Positions 11,404 through 21,305 of a DNA stretch of 64,000 nucleotides are shown here, one piece after another. This DNA comes from Salinicola halophilus. GTDB lineage: Bacteria; Pseudomonadota; Gammaproteobacteria; Pseudomonadales; Halomonadaceae. Made by a program: the position numbers and the translations under genes. Where the stretch lies: assembly GCF_003206155.1 (NCBI RefSeq), contig NZ_PZJV01000001.1, forward strand, positions 1,656,272-1,720,271, in the 5' to 3' direction. Under the pieces are notes generated by a model. It was not told the DNA's origin. It saw nothing but the letters and a program-made list of their open reading frames with translations, and did not search any database. Position 1 is the stretch's first letter, and the number at the start of each line of letters is the position of its first letter.

Positions 11404-12069
11404 ATGAGCAACTGGGACATCCTGTGGCAGGCCCGCGACGAGTTCTGGACGGGCTTTCTGAACACGATGCAGATCTTCGGGCTGTCGATCACCGCCGCCT
11501 TCGCGATCGGCTGTTTCATGCTCTTTCTGCTCGAGGGCCGACCTTCCACGAGCAAACTGACGCTGCGCGTGTTCATCGACGGCATGCGCATGCTGCCGTT
11601 TCTAATGCTCGCCTACCTACTCTATTACGGCCTGCCGACCTTCGGCATTCGCCTCGATGCCTGGTGGGCGGGCGTGGGGGCGCTGGCGGTCTACCACGGC
11701 TGCTACTTCGCCGAGATCTTTCGCGGCAGCCGGCTGGTCTTCCCGCAGGGGCAGGTCGAGGCGGCCCAGGCCCACGGCTTCACCCGCGGCAAGATGTTCG
11801 TGCGCCTGATTCTGCCGCAGATCGTGATGCAGACCCGGCCGCTGATCGGCAATCAGCTGATCTACGCCCTCAAGGACACGGCCTTTCTGGTCATCATCAC
11901 GGTGCGCGAGCTGACGGCGGCGGCCAACAGTCTCTCCGGCACCTATTTCATTCCCACCGAGGCGTTTCTGGTGGTCATCGGTTTCTACTGGGCGGTGAGT
12001 GTCGCAATGGAGATCATCGTCAAACAGTGCGGGCGCTTCGGCGCCAAGCGAGGGTTCGATCATGCCTGA
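11404..12069 (+). CDS. amino acid ABC transporter permease (second)
   Basis: A 221-residue HisQ/GlnP-family permease, partner of the preceding gene. The EAA loop is the VEAAQAHGFTRGKMFVRLILPQ region near residues 118-139. The ATG at 11404 has an AAGGAGAGG ribosome site; the longer open frame upstream overlaps the first permease and is a shadow. Its last 8 bases overlap the start of the ATPase gene, so translation is coupled. Confidence 0.88.
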   Translation: MSNWDILWQARDEFWTGFLNTMQIFGLSITAAFAIGCFMLFLLEGRPSTSKLTLRVFIDGMRMLPFLMLAYLLYYGLPTFGIRLDAWWAGVGALAVYHGCYFAEIFRGSRLVFPQGQVEAAQAHGFTRGKMFVRLILPQIVMQTRPLIGNQLIYALKDTAFLVIITVRELTAAANSLSGTYFIPTEAFLVVIGFYWAVSVAMEIIVKQCGRFGAKRGFDHA

Positions 12070-12820
12070 AGCCACCGCGGTCTCGATCCGCCAGCTCTCC
12101 AAGAGCTTCGACGACGTCGAGGTGCTGCGCGACGTCAATCTGGAGGTCACCCCCGGGGAAGTGGTCACGATTCTCGGCGCCTCGGGGTCGGGCAAGTCGA
12201 CGCTTTTGCGCTGCATCAACTGGCTCGAGCAGCCCGATCGCGGCAGCATTCACATCGCGGGGCAGCGCATCGGCCTCGACGACGCCGGCAAGCGCATGGG
12301 TGCCAAGGCGCTCGCCCGCGTGAGAGCGCAAACCGGCATGGTGTTCCAGAGCTTCAATCTCTGGCCGCATCTCAACGTGCTGCACAACGTCACCGAGGCG
12401 CCGATCCACGTGATGGGCAAATCCAAGGGCGAGGCGCAGACTCACGCCCGCGAGCTGCTGGAGAAGGTGGGGCTCTCGGACAAGGCCGTGGCCTACCCCG
12501 GCACGCTCTCCGGCGGCCAGAAACAGCGCGTGGCGATCGCTCGGGCGCTCGCCATGCAGCCAGAGGTGATGCTGTTCGACGAGCCGACTTCGGCGCTGGA
12601 CCCGGAGCTCGTCGGCGAAGTGCTGACGGTGATCAAGGATCTCTCCGCGGAGGGCTACACCATGGTGATCGTCACCCACGAGATGAGCTTCGCCCGCGCC
12701 GTTTCCGATCAGGTCGTGTTCCTCGACAAGGGCATCATCGTCGAGCGCGCGGACCCGGAGACCTTTTTCGAGCGGCCCGCCACCGAGCGCGTGCAGCGCT
12801 TTCTCGAACGCCACGGTTGA
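12062..12820 (+). CDS. amino acid ABC transporter ATP-binding protein
   Basis: A 252-residue ABC ATPase of the HisP/GlnQ class. The Walker A loop GASGSGKST is near residues 39-47, the signature LSGGQKQR near 155, Walker [13 protein letters not shown] near 175, and the switch histidine in IVTHEM near 207. It energises the importer encoded just upstream and overlaps the second permease gene by 8 bp. Confidence 0.93.
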   Translation: MPEATAVSIRQLSKSFDDVEVLRDVNLEVTPGEVVTILGASGSGKSTLLRCINWLEQPDRGSIHIAGQRIGLDDAGKRMGAKALARVRAQTGMVFQSFNLWPHLNVLHNVTEAPIHVMGKSKGEAQTHARELLEKVGLSDKAVAYPGTLSGGQKQRVAIARALAMQPEVMLFDEPTSALDPELVGEVLTVIKDLSAEGYTMVIVTHEMSFARAVSDQVVFLDKGIIVERADPETFFERPATERVQRFLERHG

Positions 12821-12934
12821 GCCGCTGCGTGTGATAGCCACGGGCCACCGGGCGCTCGACAGCCGTGAGCCAACGTGCCAACAATGAAGCGCTGCATCGA
12901 CGCCTTGCCGGTGCATTCACGCGAGGGGCCCGCC

Positions 12935-13912
12935 ATGTCGATAACGGTTACCGTGCTGGATGACTACCAGGGCTGCTGCGCCTTTCTGGATGCCGCCTGC
13001 GAACTCGACGGCAGCGGTGTCCGGCTCGACATCGAGCACGAGCACCTCCCCGCCTCGGCACTGGCCGCGAGGCTTGCCGAAAGCGACGCGATCATCCTGA
13101 TTCGCGAGCGCACCCGGCTCGACCGCGACCTCATCGGCAAACTGCCGCGACTCAAGCTCGTCGTGCAGACAGGGCGGCTCGCCGGCGCGGTGGATCTCGA
13201 GGCGTGCGAAGAGCGGGGTATCGCCGTTCGCGACGGCGAGGGCTCGCCCGTCGCCCCCGCCGAACTCGCCTGGCTTCTGATCATGGCCGGCTCTCGCCGC
13301 CTCGGCGGCTATCTCGACCGCCAGCGCCGGGGCGAGTGGCAGCGCACCACCGCGCAGCTCGAGACCGAATCGCTGGGGCACGTGGTCCACGGTCGCACGC
13401 TGGGCATCTGGGGGCTGGGACGGATCGGCAGCCGGGTCGCAGGCTACGCGCAGGCCTTCGGCATGCAGGTAATCGCCCACGGCCGCGAGTCCAGCGCCGG
13501 GCGCGCCTTCGAGCTGGGCCTCGAGTACGAGCCGGACCGTCAGCGCTTTCTGGCCCGCTGCGATGCGGTCAGCCTGCACCTCAAGCTCAACGACGCGACC
13601 CGCGGCATGATCGGTGCGGCGGAGCTCGCCTCGATGCGCGCCGATGCCCTGCTGGTCAACACCAGCCGCGCCGAACTGATCCGAAGCGGCGCCCTGCTCG
13701 ACGCCCTCGACGCCGGTCGCCCGGGGGCGGCGGCGCTCGACGTCTTCGAGAACGAACCCGACGGCGCACGAGCCTACCAGGGCCACCCGCGGGTTCTCGC
13801 CACCCCGCACATCGGCTTCGTCGAACGCGACACCTTCGAGCACTACTTCGCCACCGCCTTTCGTCAGGTTCGAGAGTTCTTCGCCCCGCACGAACGGCGA
13901 GAGGACCACTGA
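12935..13912 (+). CDS. D-2-hydroxyacid dehydrogenase family protein
   Basis: A 325-residue NAD(P)-dependent dehydrogenase. The Rossmann motif GLGRIG is near residues 161-166. The catalytic trio is present: Arg in the VNTSRAEL motif, Glu in DVFENEP, and His in TPHIGF. The start at 12935 has a GAGGGG site; the extra 20 upstream codons look non-coding. It follows the amino acid importer on the same strand after 114 bp, suggesting reduction of a keto acid made from the imported compound, but this link is inference. Confidence 0.88.
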   Translation: MSITVTVLDDYQGCCAFLDAACELDGSGVRLDIEHEHLPASALAARLAESDAIILIRERTRLDRDLIGKLPRLKLVVQTGRLAGAVDLEACEERGIAVRDGEGSPVAPAELAWLLIMAGSRRLGGYLDRQRRGEWQRTTAQLETESLGHVVHGRTLGIWGLGRIGSRVAGYAQAFGMQVIAHGRESSAGRAFELGLEYEPDRQRFLARCDAVSLHLKLNDATRGMIGAAELASMRADALLVNTSRAELIRSGALLDALDAGRPGAAALDVFENEPDGARAYQGHPRVLATPHIGFVERDTFEHYFATAFRQVREFFAPHERREDH

Positions 13913-13986
13913 CCCGCCGCAAGCGTCGCTTGCGCCCTCTCGTCTCCCCTCTTCCCAGGCTCGACATCTCGACACCTGGATACGAA

Positions 13987-14009
13987 AAACCCCGGCCGAA
14001 CCGGGGTTT
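13987..14009. terminator. bidirectional terminator
   Basis: Perfect 9-bp inverted repeat AAACCCCGG / CCGGGGTTT with a 5-base loop, with A's on one side and T's on the other. It lies between the convergent dehydrogenase and glutathione transferase genes and can serve both. Confidence 0.85.
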
Positions 14010-14034
14010 CGTCATCACCGAAAAAGCGCGGCGA

Positions 14035-14745
14035 TCAGCCGGCGTGCCCGCTCTCGATGTCGGCGACACGGGTAGCCTCGCGACCGACCCCGCCGTGAAG
14101 ATCGAGGATGCGCTCGAACCACGCATGCACGGGGTCGGTATGGGCAACGAGTTCAGTGGTCGAGCAGATTCGCGCCCACATGAACACGCCGGCCACCAGG
14201 TAATCCGCAGCGCCCGCCTCGTCGCCGTCCAGAAACGCCGACTCCTCGAGACGTCCGCGCATCGGCGCGAGCGCCGTATCGAGCATCGCAAGCCCCTGCT
14301 CGGGTGAGTGCATCTCTTCGAGCGTGCAGCCGAAGGCCTTCTCCCGAGAGGTGCGGAAGTACTCTCGATCGTCCGGATGCACCGCGTTGAAAACGTCCAT
14401 CAGGATGGTGCGCACGATACCCGGCGCCAGCGAGCGCTCGGCGTAGTGCTTGAAGAACCGCGCCCGCGCCTCGGCGGTCTCGTCACCCAGCAGCGGCCGC
14501 TCGGGGTAGACGCGATCGAGATAGCGCAGAATCTCGTAGCTGTCGGTGACCGTCTCCTCGCCGTCCACCAGCACCGGCACCTTGGACTGCCCGGAGAAGG
14601 CGATCGCCTCCTTGTCGGTGAACTTCCATGGCAGGAAGTCGCAGTCGAGCCCCTTGTGGGCGAGGGCGAACTTCACCCGCCAGCAGTAGGGCGAAAAACG
14701 CAGCCGCTCGTCGCGACCGCACAGATCGAACATCTTGCGCGCCAT
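14035..14745 (-). CDS. glutathione S-transferase family protein
   Basis: A 236-residue soluble GST. The thioredoxin-fold N-terminal domain covers residues 1-85, with the FSPYCWRVKFALAHKGL active-site helix (residues 17-33) and the QSKVPVL cis-proline loop followed by the TDSYEI glutathione-contact motif. The helical C-terminal domain fills the rest. The SPYCWR pattern recalls the LigE/beta-etherase branch, but the substrate is not predictable. The start at 14745 is chosen because the upstream frame runs into the divergent FdhF gene. Confidence 0.85.
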   Translation of the reverse strand: MARKMFDLCGRDERLRFSPYCWRVKFALAHKGLDCDFLPWKFTDKEAIAFSGQSKVPVLVDGEETVTDSYEILRYLDRVYPERPLLGDETAEARARFFKHYAERSLAPGIVRTILMDVFNAVHPDDREYFRTSREKAFGCTLEEMHSPEQGLAMLDTALAPMRGRLEESAFLDGDEAGAADYLVAGVFMWARICSTTELVAHTDPVHAWFERILDLHGGVGREATRVADIESGHAG

Positions 14746-14974
14746 ATCCGGCTTCTCCCTGGTTGAAGTCGAATCAGCATGTGCAAGGTTCTCGCCCGAC
14801 GTCAAACCCGCGCGGCGTTCTCGTATCGGCCCTCGTCGTCGAATTCGACTTCGGATCTCCCGGCGAGATTGCGATTGCGTTGCCATACTTGTCTCGAACG
14901 CGGGCCCTGCGTGGTTACGCGACCTCACCGGCACCGGGGGCCTGCCGGCCAAGAGAATCAGGGAGAAGACGATC

Positions 14975-17326
14975 ATGGCGCATGAACTGAAGGACGACGA
15001 ACTGCACGGCAAACAGGGCGAGCACGACGCCCCCGGCGGCGGCTGGCAGTCGGTTCGCGCGACGGAGCAGCACTTTCTGCGCGAAAAGGTGCCGTTTGTC
15101 GGCAACAGCCTGATGCTGAAGATCAACACGCCCAACGGCGGCTTCGAGTGCCCCAGCTGCGCCTGGCCGAACCCGCAGAAACCCGGGCCCGCGGAGTTCT
15201 GCGAAAACGGCGCCAAGGCCGTCGCCTGGGAGACGACCAAGGCACGCACCACGCCGGAATTCTTCGCCAAGCACACGCTGACGGAGCTGCTCGCCTGGTC
15301 GGATCACGAGCTGGAAAAACAGGGCCGACTGACGCACCCGATGCGCTACAACGCCACCACTGACAAGTACGACCCCGTCGACTGGGCGACCGCCTTTCGC
15401 GAGATCGGCAAGGAGGTGGCCGGCCTCGATCCCAAACGGGTCGAGCTCTACACCTCGGGGCGCACCTCCAACGAGGCGGCGTTTCTGTGGCAGCTCTACG
15501 GTCGCATGATCGGCACGCACAATTTCCCTGACTGCTCCAACATGTGCCACGAGACCACGACCGTGGCGCTACCCCAGAGCATCGGTGTGGGCAAGGCGAC
15601 GACCACGCTCGACGATTTCGAGCACGCCGACTGCATCTTCATCTTCGGCCAGAACGCCGGCACCAACAGCCCGCGCATGATGGGACTGCTGCACGAAGCG
15701 CGGCTGCGCGGCGCCGAGGTGATCACCTTCAACCCGCTGCGCGAACGGGCGCTGGTGAAGTTCGCCAACCCGCAGACGCCCAAGGACATGCTGACCAATC
15801 ACGGCGTGCCGATCAGCTCGCAGTATCACCAGGTGCGCATCGGCGGTGACATCGCCGCGATCCAGGGCATGTGCAAGCACATCCTGGCCGTCGACGACGA
15901 GGCCCGCGACAACGGTGGCGAGCGGGTCATCGATCACGACTTCGTGCAGATGCACACCCAGGGCTTCGACGCTTTCGCCGACCACTGCCGCGCGCTCTCG
16001 TGGGAGCGCATCGAAAGCTACAGCGGTCTGACCCGAGTGGCGCTCGAGGAAGCGGCACAGGCGTGGATACGCGCCGAGCGCGTGATCTGCTGCTGGGGCA
16101 TGGGCATCACCCAGCACATTCGCGGCGGCGACAACGTCCACCAGATTCTCAACCTGCTGCTGATGGGTGGCCACATCGGCCGTCGCGGCGCCGGCGCCTG
16201 CCCGGTTCGCGGCCACTCCAACGTGCAGGGCGACCGTACCGTGGGAATCTTCCACAAGTCCGGCGAGGCGTTTCTGTCGAAGATGGACGAGGTCTTCGGC
16301 ATCGAATGCGAGCGCGAACACGGCCACGACGTCGCGCTCTGCTGCGAGGCGATCCTGCGCGGCGAGGTCGACGCCTTTCTCGGCATGGGCGGCAACTTCT
16401 TCCGCGCCATCGCCGACCAGGCGCGCATCGCCCCGCACGTCGAGAACATCGGGCTGACGGTGCAGATCGCGACCAAGCTCAACCGCAGCCACCTCATTCA
16501 CGGCAAATCGGCCTACCTGCTGCCGGCGCTGGCGCGTACGGAGAAGGACGTGCAGGCGGGCGTCGAGCAGACCATCACCATCGAAGACGGCATGTGCAAC
16601 GTGCAGGGCTCCAAGGGCCAGATCGAGCCGGCATCACCGCAGCTGCTCTCGGAGATCGCCATCGTCGCGCGTCTCGGCAAGGCGACGCTCGACCCCAACG
16701 CCAAGGTCGACTGGGAGTGGCTCGCCGAGGACTACGCGCGCATTCGCGACAAGATCGAAGCGACGCAGCCGGACACCTTCTACGACTTCAACGCCCGGCT
16801 CGCCGCCGAGGGCGTGTTTCATCTGGACATCGCGGCCCGCGATCGCATCTGGAACACCGAGTCCGGCAAGGCGCACTTTCTGTTTCCCGAGGGACATCTG
16901 GCCGAGGACGCGTCCCAACCGGGCGATGACCACTTTCAGCTGCTCTCGATCCGCGGCCACGACCAGTTCAACACCACCGTGTACTCCTATGACGATCGCT
17001 ACCGCGACATCTACGGCACGCGCATGGTGCTGATGATGAACCCCAGGGACATCGAGAAGCACGGCTTCGAGGCCGGCAATCGGGTCACCCTGCGCGCGGT
17101 GGCCAGCGACGGCATCGAGCGCCACGTCTCCGGGTTCAAGATCATCGCCTACGACCTGCCCGAGAACTGCCTGGGTGCCTACTATCCGGAGGTCAACGAT
17201 CTGATCTCGGTGGATGACCGTGACGCCCAGAGCAACACCATCGCCGGCAAGTCGATTCCGGTGAGACTCGAGTTGATGTCCACCGAGGAGGTCGAGGCGG
17301 ACACCGGCATGCTCGCCTCCGCCTGA
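14975..17326 (+). CDS. FdhF/YdeP family molybdopterin oxidoreductase
   Basis: A 783-residue molybdopterin enzyme of the YdeP (formate dehydrogenase-like) group. The N-terminal cysteine cluster is CPSC near residues 54-57 with a third Cys near 72, followed by the molybdopterin domain; the DCSNMCHETT segment near 187 and GHSNVQGDRTVG near 419 are typical. The C-terminal molydopterin-dinucleotide-binding domain begins near residue 645 (QLLSIRGHDQFNT). E. coli YdeP is linked to acid resistance; the true substrate is unsettled. The start at 14975 follows a GGGAGA site. It is divergent from the GST and monocistronic. Confidence 0.9.
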   Translation: MAHELKDDELHGKQGEHDAPGGGWQSVRATEQHFLREKVPFVGNSLMLKINTPNGGFECPSCAWPNPQKPGPAEFCENGAKAVAWETTKARTTPEFFAKHTLTELLAWSDHELEKQGRLTHPMRYNATTDKYDPVDWATAFREIGKEVAGLDPKRVELYTSGRTSNEAAFLWQLYGRMIGTHNFPDCSNMCHETTTVALPQSIGVGKATTTLDDFEHADCIFIFGQNAGTNSPRMMGLLHEARLRGAEVITFNPLRERALVKFANPQTPKDMLTNHGVPISSQYHQVRIGGDIAAIQGMCKHILAVDDEARDNGGERVIDHDFVQMHTQGFDAFADHCRALSWERIESYSGLTRVALEEAAQAWIRAERVICCWGMGITQHIRGGDNVHQILNLLLMGGHIGRRGAGACPVRGHSNVQGDRTVGIFHKSGEAFLSKMDEVFGIECEREHGHDVALCCEAILRGEVDAFLGMGGNFFRAIADQARIAPHVENIGLTVQIATKLNRSHLIHGKSAYLLPALARTEKDVQAGVEQTITIEDGMCNVQGSKGQIEPASPQLLSEIAIVARLGKATLDPNAKVDWEWLAEDYARIRDKIEATQPDTFYDFNARLAAEGVFHLDIAARDRIWNTESGKAHFLFPEGHLAEDASQPGDDHFQLLSIRGHDQFNTTVYSYDDRYRDIYGTRMVLMMNPRDIEKHGFEAGNRVTLRAVASDGIERHVSGFKIIAYDLPENCLGAYYPEVNDLISVDDRDAQSNTIAGKSIPVRLELMSTEEVEADTGMLASA

Positions 17327-17367
17327 CCCCTCACCGGTCCGGCGCCGCGCTTGCGCTTCATCGACCC

Positions 17368-17400
17368 GACGCCGCCGAGGTTTCCCGCCTCGGCGGCGTC
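17368..17400 (+). terminator. strong hairpin after the molybdoenzyme gene
   Basis: Perfect 13-bp stem (17368-17380 with 17388-17400) with a 7-base loop, 42 bp after the stop codon. It lacks a T run. Confidence 0.65.
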
Positions 17401-17690
17401 GTCCATTGGTCGCAGCGACGGCGCGCTGCAGCCCCCGCCCGCCCCATCGACCCCCTCCTAAAGCGTCGACAAGACAATCACTTAGCGACGCACCATTGAT
17501 CTTCTAAGCCAAAAGTTTGCCCTACGTCTCCGCGTTGGCAGCCGCGCCCCCTGTGGTTATCTTCCGAGCGACGCCGCCTCGCTCGGCCGTCGTCGCATTC
17601 GGTCGCCGAGTCGTCGACCGTCGCGACCGACACCGTCCGAGTGCCGGCACCTTGCACGAGTGCTCACAACAACGACTCAGGGCTTTCGAC
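17401..17690. other. intergenic region upstream of lctP
   Basis: About 290 bp between the terminator and the permease ATG. The stretch around 17461-17520 is AT-richer than its surroundings and is the likely promoter region. The in-frame extension of the permease frame upstream of 17691 has no codon-use support. Confidence 0.4.
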
Positions 17691-19388
17691 ATGAACTCGA
17701 CGCTACTGTCACTGCTGGCCTTTTTCCCCTTGGTACTGGCGGGGGTACTGCTGATCGGCTTTCGAACGCCGGCACGTATCGCCATGCCGGTCGTCTTCGT
17801 GGTGGCGGTACTGGTGGCGCTGCTGGCCTGGGACATGACCGCGACGCGGGTGCTGGCCTCGACGCTCCAGGGGCTGATCCTGACGATTGCGCTGCTGTGG
17901 ATCATCTTCGGCGCGATCCTGCTGCTCAATACGCTCAAGTACTCCGGCGGCATCATGGCGATCCGCAACGGCTTCTCCGGGATCAGCCCGGACCGGCGCG
18001 TCCAGGCGCTGATCGTCGCCTGGCTGTTCGGCTGCTTCATCGAGGGCGCCTCCGGGTTCGGTACCCCCGCCGCGGTCGCCGCGCCGCTGATGGTGGCGCT
18101 GGGCTTCCCCGCGCTGGCGGCGGTGGTGGTCGGCATGATGCTGCAGTCGACGCCGGTCTCCTTCGGCGCCGTGGGCACGCCCATCGTGGTCGGCGTCACC
18201 GGCGGCGTGAATCAGGTGGGAATCGCCGAGCAGCTCGCCGCGGACGGTTCGAGCTGGGAGACCTACTTTCGCCTGATCACCTCCGAGGTCGTCGTCACCC
18301 ACGGCATCATCGGCGTGTTCATGCCGCTGATTCTGGTCACTGTCATGGTGCGCTTCTTCGGCGCCAACCGCTCCTGGACCGAAGGACTCTCGATCACCCC
18401 GTTCGCCCTGTTCGTCGGCGCCTGCTTCGTGGTCCCCTCGATGCTCGTCGGGGTTCTGCTGGGGCCGGAATTTCCCTCGCTGCTGGGCGGACTGATCGGT
18501 CTGGCCATCGTCGTGCCGGCCGCGCGCAAGGGCTTTCTGCTGCCCAAGGACACCTGGGACTTTCCCGAGCGCTCGCTGTGGCCCAAGGAGTGGATCGGCA
18601 CGCTCGAGATCAAGGTGGAAGACGTGGCAGGCCGTGCGCCGATGTCGACCCTGATGGGCTGGGTGCCCTACGTGATCGTCGCCGCGCTGCTGGTGATCTC
18701 GCGCACGGTGCCGGCGGTCAAGGCCGGGCTCTCCTCGATCAGCACCGGCTGGAGCGACATTCTGGGTGAAGCCGGCATCTCCGGCAGCATCGAGTGGCTC
18801 TACCTGCCGGGCGGCATCATCCTGATCGCGGTCATCGCGACCATCTTCCTGCACCGCATGCGCGCCGCGCAGGTCAAGGCGGCGTTCGCCGAATCCTCCA
18901 AGGTCATCTTCGGCGCCGGCTTCGTGCTGCTGTTCACCATTCCGATGGTGCGCATCCTGATCAACTCCGGCGTCAACGAATCCGACCTGGTGTCGATGCC
19001 GGTGGCCATGGCCCAGCTCGTGGCCGACGGTGTGGGCGGAATCTACCCGCTCTTCGCGCCGGCGGTCGGTGCGCTCGGCGCCTTCATCGCCGGCTCCAAC
19101 ACCGTCTCCAACCTGATGCTCGCCGCGTTCCAGTTCAACGTCGCCGAGGTGCTGGGCTTCTCTACCGCGATGATGGTCGCGCTGCAGGCAGTGGGCGCCG
19201 CCGCCGGCAACATGATCGCCATCCACAACGTGGTGGCCGCCTCCGCCACCGTCGGCCTGCTCGGCCGGGAGGGCACGACGCTGCGCAAGACCATTCTGCC
19301 GACGCTCTACTACTGCCTGTTCGCCGGCATCATCGGGCTGCTGGCGTTCTACGTCTTCGGCTTCACCGATCCCTTGATGGGCGGCTGA
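17691..19388 (+). CDS. lctP: L-lactate permease family transporter
   Basis: A 565-residue LctP/LldP/GlcA-family inner-membrane permease with about 12-14 spans. Recognisable family segments are [17 protein letters not shown] near residue 115, [14 protein letters not shown] near 160, and the C-terminal [20 protein letters not shown] and [20 protein letters not shown] blocks. These carry L-lactate, D-lactate or glycolate with protons. Because glycolate oxidase genes follow 330 bp downstream on the same strand, glycolate (the role of GlcA) is a likely substrate. The start has a weak upstream site (CAGGG). Confidence 0.88.
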   Translation: MNSTLLSLLAFFPLVLAGVLLIGFRTPARIAMPVVFVVAVLVALLAWDMTATRVLASTLQGLILTIALLWIIFGAILLLNTLKYSGGIMAIRNGFSGISPDRRVQALIVAWLFGCFIEGASGFGTPAAVAAPLMVALGFPALAAVVVGMMLQSTPVSFGAVGTPIVVGVTGGVNQVGIAEQLAADGSSWETYFRLITSEVVVTHGIIGVFMPLILVTVMVRFFGANRSWTEGLSITPFALFVGACFVVPSMLVGVLLGPEFPSLLGGLIGLAIVVPAARKGFLLPKDTWDFPERSLWPKEWIGTLEIKVEDVAGRAPMSTLMGWVPYVIVAALLVISRTVPAVKAGLSSISTGWSDILGEAGISGSIEWLYLPGGIILIAVIATIFLHRMRAAQVKAAFAESSKVIFGAGFVLLFTIPMVRILINSGVNESDLVSMPVAMAQLVADGVGGIYPLFAPAVGALGAFIAGSNTVSNLMLAAFQFNVAEVLGFSTAMMVALQAVGAAAGNMIAIHNVVAASATVGLLGREGTTLRKTILPTLYYCLFAGIIGLLAFYVFGFTDPLMGG

Positions 19389-19400
19389 GCCGTACCCGTC

Positions 19401-19440
19401 TCGCCATCACGCTGCATCGCCATCACGCTGCATCGCCATC
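19401..19440. repeat. short 16-bp tandem repeat
   Basis: Two perfect 16-bp copies (19401-19416, 19417-19432) and a partial third, directly after the lctP stop codon and leading into the hairpin at 19435-19467. Confidence 0.75.
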
Positions 19441-19467
19441 GGTCCGGCTCCCCGCCGGGCCGATGGC
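19435..19467 (+). terminator. imperfect hairpin after lctP
   Basis: GCCATCGG pairs with CCGATGGC around an inner CGGC/GCCG stem with small mismatches; a short GTTTC follows. It suggests that lctP and glcD may be separate transcripts or that read-through is partial. Confidence 0.5.
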
Positions 19468-19719
19468 GTTTCATGGGCGCCATTCGTTGCGCTTGGCGCG
19501 TACTTGTCGGCCCATCGTTTCCGGTGCGTGTCTTCCCGCGCGTTTTTTTCGGCCCTTCGACGGCTCGCCTCTTTCGACGCGGCTTCTGGGGCCGCGCGGA
19601 TCGGCTCTTGGCCTATTGGCTAATAGTCCCCACGGCGGCGCTTACCCAGAATGGAAGCGACCGTGGAAATCGCTTCCACAAAGTGCGTCGACCGCGATGA
19701 GGCCGACGAGGAGACGATC
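19468..19719. other. promoter region of the glc operon
   Basis: Roughly 250 bp before glcD. The 19610-19635 stretch (CTATTGGCTAATAG) is a small AT-rich near-palindrome that could mark a promoter or operator. The longer frame that begins at 19651 lacks a ribosome site. Confidence 0.35.
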
Positions 19720-21219
19720 ATGGAGCTGCTCTTCGATGAGCGAATCGACGGCGAAATCGCGACCGTCGACCGCGCCGCCCTGATGGCGGCGGTCCACGCC
19801 GTGGCACCGGATCTCGTGCTGCTCGACCGGGAGGAGGATCTGCGCCCCTTCGAGTGCGACGGTCTCTCGGCCTATCGCACGCTGCCGATGCTGGTCGCCA
19901 TGCCGGCGACGCTGGCCGAGGTGGAGTCCTTGATGCGGGTCTGCTTCGAGCATCACGTGCCGGTAGTGACCCGCGGCGCCGGCACCGGCCTCTCCGGCGG
20001 GGCGCTGCCGCTTGCGAAGGGCGTGCTGCTGGTGATGTCGCGCTTCAACCGCATTCTCGAACTCGACGCCGATGCGCGCATCGCCCGGGTCCAGCCCGGC
20101 GTGCGCAACCTTGCCATCTCCGAGGCCGCGGGCCCTCACGGGCTCTACTACGCGCCGGATCCGTCCTCGCAGATCGCCTGCTCCATCGGCGGCAACGTCG
20201 CCGAGAATGCCGGCGGCGTGCACTGTCTCAAGTACGGTTTGACGGTACACAACGTCATCGGCGTGGAGATCGTGACCATCGAGGGCGAGCGGATGACGCT
20301 CGGCGGCGAGACGCTGGATACCCCGGGCTTCGATCTGCTGGCGCTGTTCACCGGCTCCGAAGGGATGCTCGGCGTGATCACCGAGGTCACCGTCAAGCTG
20401 CTGCCGAAGCCGGAGGTCGCCCGGGTGCTGATGGCCTCGTTCGACGACGTCGAGCGCGCCGGGCGGGCGGTAGGCGACATCATCGCAGCCGGCATCATTC
20501 CCGGCGGGCTCGAGATGATGGACAACCTGGCGATCCGCGCCGCCGAGGATTTCGTCCACGCCGGCTACCCGGTGGAGGCCCAGGCGATTCTACTGTGCGA
20601 GCTGGACGGCGTGGAGGCGGATGTCCGCGCCGACTGCGAGCGAGTTCGCGCACTGCTGGAAAACGCCGGGGCGACGGGCATTCAGCTCGCTCGCGACGAC
20701 GCCGAGCGGGCGCTGTTCTGGGCCGGACGCAAGGCGGCCTTTCCTGCCGTCGGTCGCATGTCGCCGGACTACTACTGCATGGACGGGACCATTCCTCGGC
20801 GCGAGCTGCCGCGGGTGCTCAAGGGCATCGATGACCTCGCCGAGCACTACGGGCTGCGTGTCGCCAACGTCTTCCACGCCGGCGACGGCAACCTGCATCC
20901 GCTGATCCTGTTCGATGCCAACCTCCCCGGCGAGCTCGACACGGCGGAGGCGCTCGGCGGCGAGATCCTCTCTCTCTGCGTCGAAGCCGGCGGCACCATC
21001 ACCGGTGAGCACGGCGTCGGCCGCGAGAAGCTCAATCAAATGTGCACGCAGTTCGCCCCCGACGAGCTGACGCACTTCCATAGCGTCAAGCACGCCTTCG
21101 ACGAGCGCCGGCTGCTCAACCCCGGCAAGAACGTGCCGACCCTGGCGCGCTGCGCCGAGCACGGCGCCATGCACGTTCATCAGGGCCAACTTTCTCATCC
21201 GGAATTGCCGCGGTTCTGA
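19720..21219 (+). CDS. glcD: glycolate oxidase subunit GlcD (FAD-linked)
   Basis: A 499-residue FAD-binding oxidase, the same length as E. coli GlcD and near-identical in long blocks such as TRGAGTGLSGGALPL (residues 86-100) and the CSIGGNVAENAGGVHCLKYG segment near 150-170. It oxidises glycolate to glyoxylate with GlcE and GlcF, at the inner face of the membrane. The start at 19720 is preferred over the ATG 23 codons upstream because of a GAGGAG site 7 bases before it and the match to the E. coli N-terminus. First gene of glcDEFG. Confidence 0.95.
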   Translation: MELLFDERIDGEIATVDRAALMAAVHAVAPDLVLLDREEDLRPFECDGLSAYRTLPMLVAMPATLAEVESLMRVCFEHHVPVVTRGAGTGLSGGALPLAKGVLLVMSRFNRILELDADARIARVQPGVRNLAISEAAGPHGLYYAPDPSSQIACSIGGNVAENAGGVHCLKYGLTVHNVIGVEIVTIEGERMTLGGETLDTPGFDLLALFTGSEGMLGVITEVTVKLLPKPEVARVLMASFDDVERAGRAVGDIIAAGIIPGGLEMMDNLAIRAAEDFVHAGYPVEAQAILLCELDGVEADVRADCERVRALLENAGATGIQLARDDAERALFWAGRKAAFPAVGRMSPDYYCMDGTIPRRELPRVLKGIDDLAEHYGLRVANVFHAGDGNLHPLILFDANLPGELDTAEALGGEILSLCVEAGGTITGEHGVGREKLNQMCTQFAPDELTHFHSVKHAFDERRLLNPGKNVPTLARCAEHGAMHVHQGQLSHPELPRF

Positions 21220-21305
21220 CGTGAACCGATGACGCTCGGCGTCTTCATCGTCAGCCCTGGGCCGAGCCGCGGGCGATAGCGCCCAGGCGGATACAGGAGC
21301 CACTC

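Noticed and set aside
14746-15276. N-terminal extension of the GST
   Set aside because: It overlaps the divergent FdhF/YdeP gene; the family N-terminus is at 14745.
17517-17690. N-terminal extension of the LctP protein
   Set aside because: No ribosome site and codons do not fit; family alignment starts at the ATG at 17691.
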